From Conexibacter sp. CPCC 205762 (lineage in GTDB: Bacteria > Actinomycetota > Thermoleophilia > Solirubrobacterales > Solirubrobacteraceae): DNA of 64,000 nucleotides. The position numbers were made by a program, and so were the translations under genes. The notes beneath the pieces are model-generated. The model was not told where the DNA came from. It did no database searches and saw nothing but the letters and a program-made list of their open reading frames with translations. The stretch lies in the NCBI RefSeq assembly GCF_030646155.1, contig NZ_JAUTDN010000015.1:1-64000 (forward strand). Reading direction: 5' to 3'. Below, piece by piece: positions 63,558-64,000 of the stretch (within the stretch, counting starts at the first letter, position 1; every line of letters starts with the position of its first letter).

Positions 63558-64000
63558 TTACGCTCGCACCGGTTCTCGCCGCCACGACTCGACTCTCTTG
63601 CGAAGGCCGAAGTAGGCGAGGATCCCCGGGATCGTCGGCAGCCAGAACGCCAGCAGCCGGTAGGCGAGCACCGCCAGCACCGCGAGCGAGCCGGCGACGC
63701 CGAACGCGACGAAGGCGCCGATCATGCCGCCGTCGACGCCGCCGATGCCGCCCGGCAGCGGCAGCAGGTTGCCGAGCATGCCGACGAAGTAGCCCTGGAT
63801 CACGACGGCCAGCGGCGGCGCGTCGCCGAAGGCGTGGAAGCAGGCCCACAGGATCGCGACGTTGAAGATCCACCAGGTCGCGACGCCGAACATCGCGCGG
63901 TCGGGATGGCGGACCTTGTGCAGCGCGAAGCGGATCCCGCCGCGCATCGAGGCCGGGCCGAGCGCGAGCCGCCGCAGCCACTTGGCCGTCTTCGGCCGTC
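63558..64000 (-). CDS. YbhN / UPF0104 family membrane protein (5' end outside the window)
   Basis: The open frame continues to the window edge ('RPKTAKWLRRLALGPASMRGG...'), so the gene begins beyond 64000. The visible 147 residues hold about four transmembrane helices and the family signature 'GYFVGMLGNLLPLPGGIGGVDGGMIGAFVAFG' (in pieces). It is related to the YbhN-like protein at 34932 and to the flippase part of MprF. Stop at 63558. Confidence 0.85.
   Translation of the reverse strand, partial: RPKTAKWLRRLALGPASMRGGIRFALHKVRHPDRAMFGVATWWIFNVAILWACFHAFGDAPPLAVVIQGYFVGMLGNLLPLPGGIGGVDGGMIGAFVAFGVAGSLAVLAVLAYRLLAFWLPTIPGILAYFGLRKRVESWRREPVRA

Overview
The window is one stretch of a very GC-rich genome (roughly 72-75 % by eye). 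It shows short intergenic spacers, GTGA/ATGA start-stop overlaps, many secreted DUF11/kelch/Ig-like proteins, and several promoters whose -10 box lies only 7-11 nt before the start codon, suggesting leaderless mRNAs. The gene mix (sedolisin, excalibur and RTX proteins, a giant DUF11 repeat protein, a LysRS-MprF fusion, DUF1015, DUF5996, CoA Nudix) and frequent AGA arginine codons despite the GC content suggest an actinobacterium of the Thermoleophilia/Solirubrobacterales type (Conexibacter-like). That placement is inference; no rRNA is present to test it.

Layout. 0-3.8 kb: GrpB-like, VOC and hypothetical proteins, and an L,D-transpeptidase. 3.8-11.5 kb: a 2560-residue secreted DUF11 protein, overlapping the L,D-transpeptidase start. 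11.6-15.7 kb: a sigma-like gene fused to an anti-sigma zinc motif and a membrane anchor, coupled to an unknown gene, plus a secreted protein. 15.7-22.9 kb: two SDR enzymes, rhomboid-like and DMT membrane proteins, a hipB-hipA toxin-antitoxin operon, a TetR regulator and an amino acid permease. 23.0-26.4 kb: a lysyl-tRNA synthetase fused to an MprF-type lysyltransferase, in the reverse order to mycobacterial LysX. 26.4-38.1 kb: an RTX protein, an ECF sigma/anti-sigma pair, small conserved proteins, a sedolisin, a YbhN-like protein, a LuxR remnant and OsmC.

38.1-52.1 kb is bounded by tRNA-Pro(UGG) and by a second copy of 15 nt of that tRNA's 3' end, in direct orientation. It looks like an old tRNA-targeted island or a patchwork. 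It carries a three-gene nucleotidyltransferase cassette resembling AbiE/MenAT toxin-antitoxin systems, with twin palindromic operators on the NTase start codon. It also carries a decayed IS481 transposase, a frameshifted TfoX gene, a pile-up of broken genes, secreted proteins, a large LAL-type LuxR regulator, a kelch protein and an NTF2-like protein. No integrase was seen.

52.1-64 kb: a GH28-like secreted protein and a divergent putative lipoprotein. Their shared promoter region carries almost the same 13-bp motif as the nearby ArsR-SRPBCC promoter. Then come a second DUF11 protein, DUF1015, OsmC, CoA-pyrophosphatase, PHP phosphoesterase, thioredoxin reductase and a partial YbhN-like gene running off the edge.

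The strongest candidates for something undescribed are the NTase cassette with its operator, the reversed LysRS-MprF fusion, the membrane-anchored sigma/zinc-finger fusion, and the tRNA-Pro-bounded segment.
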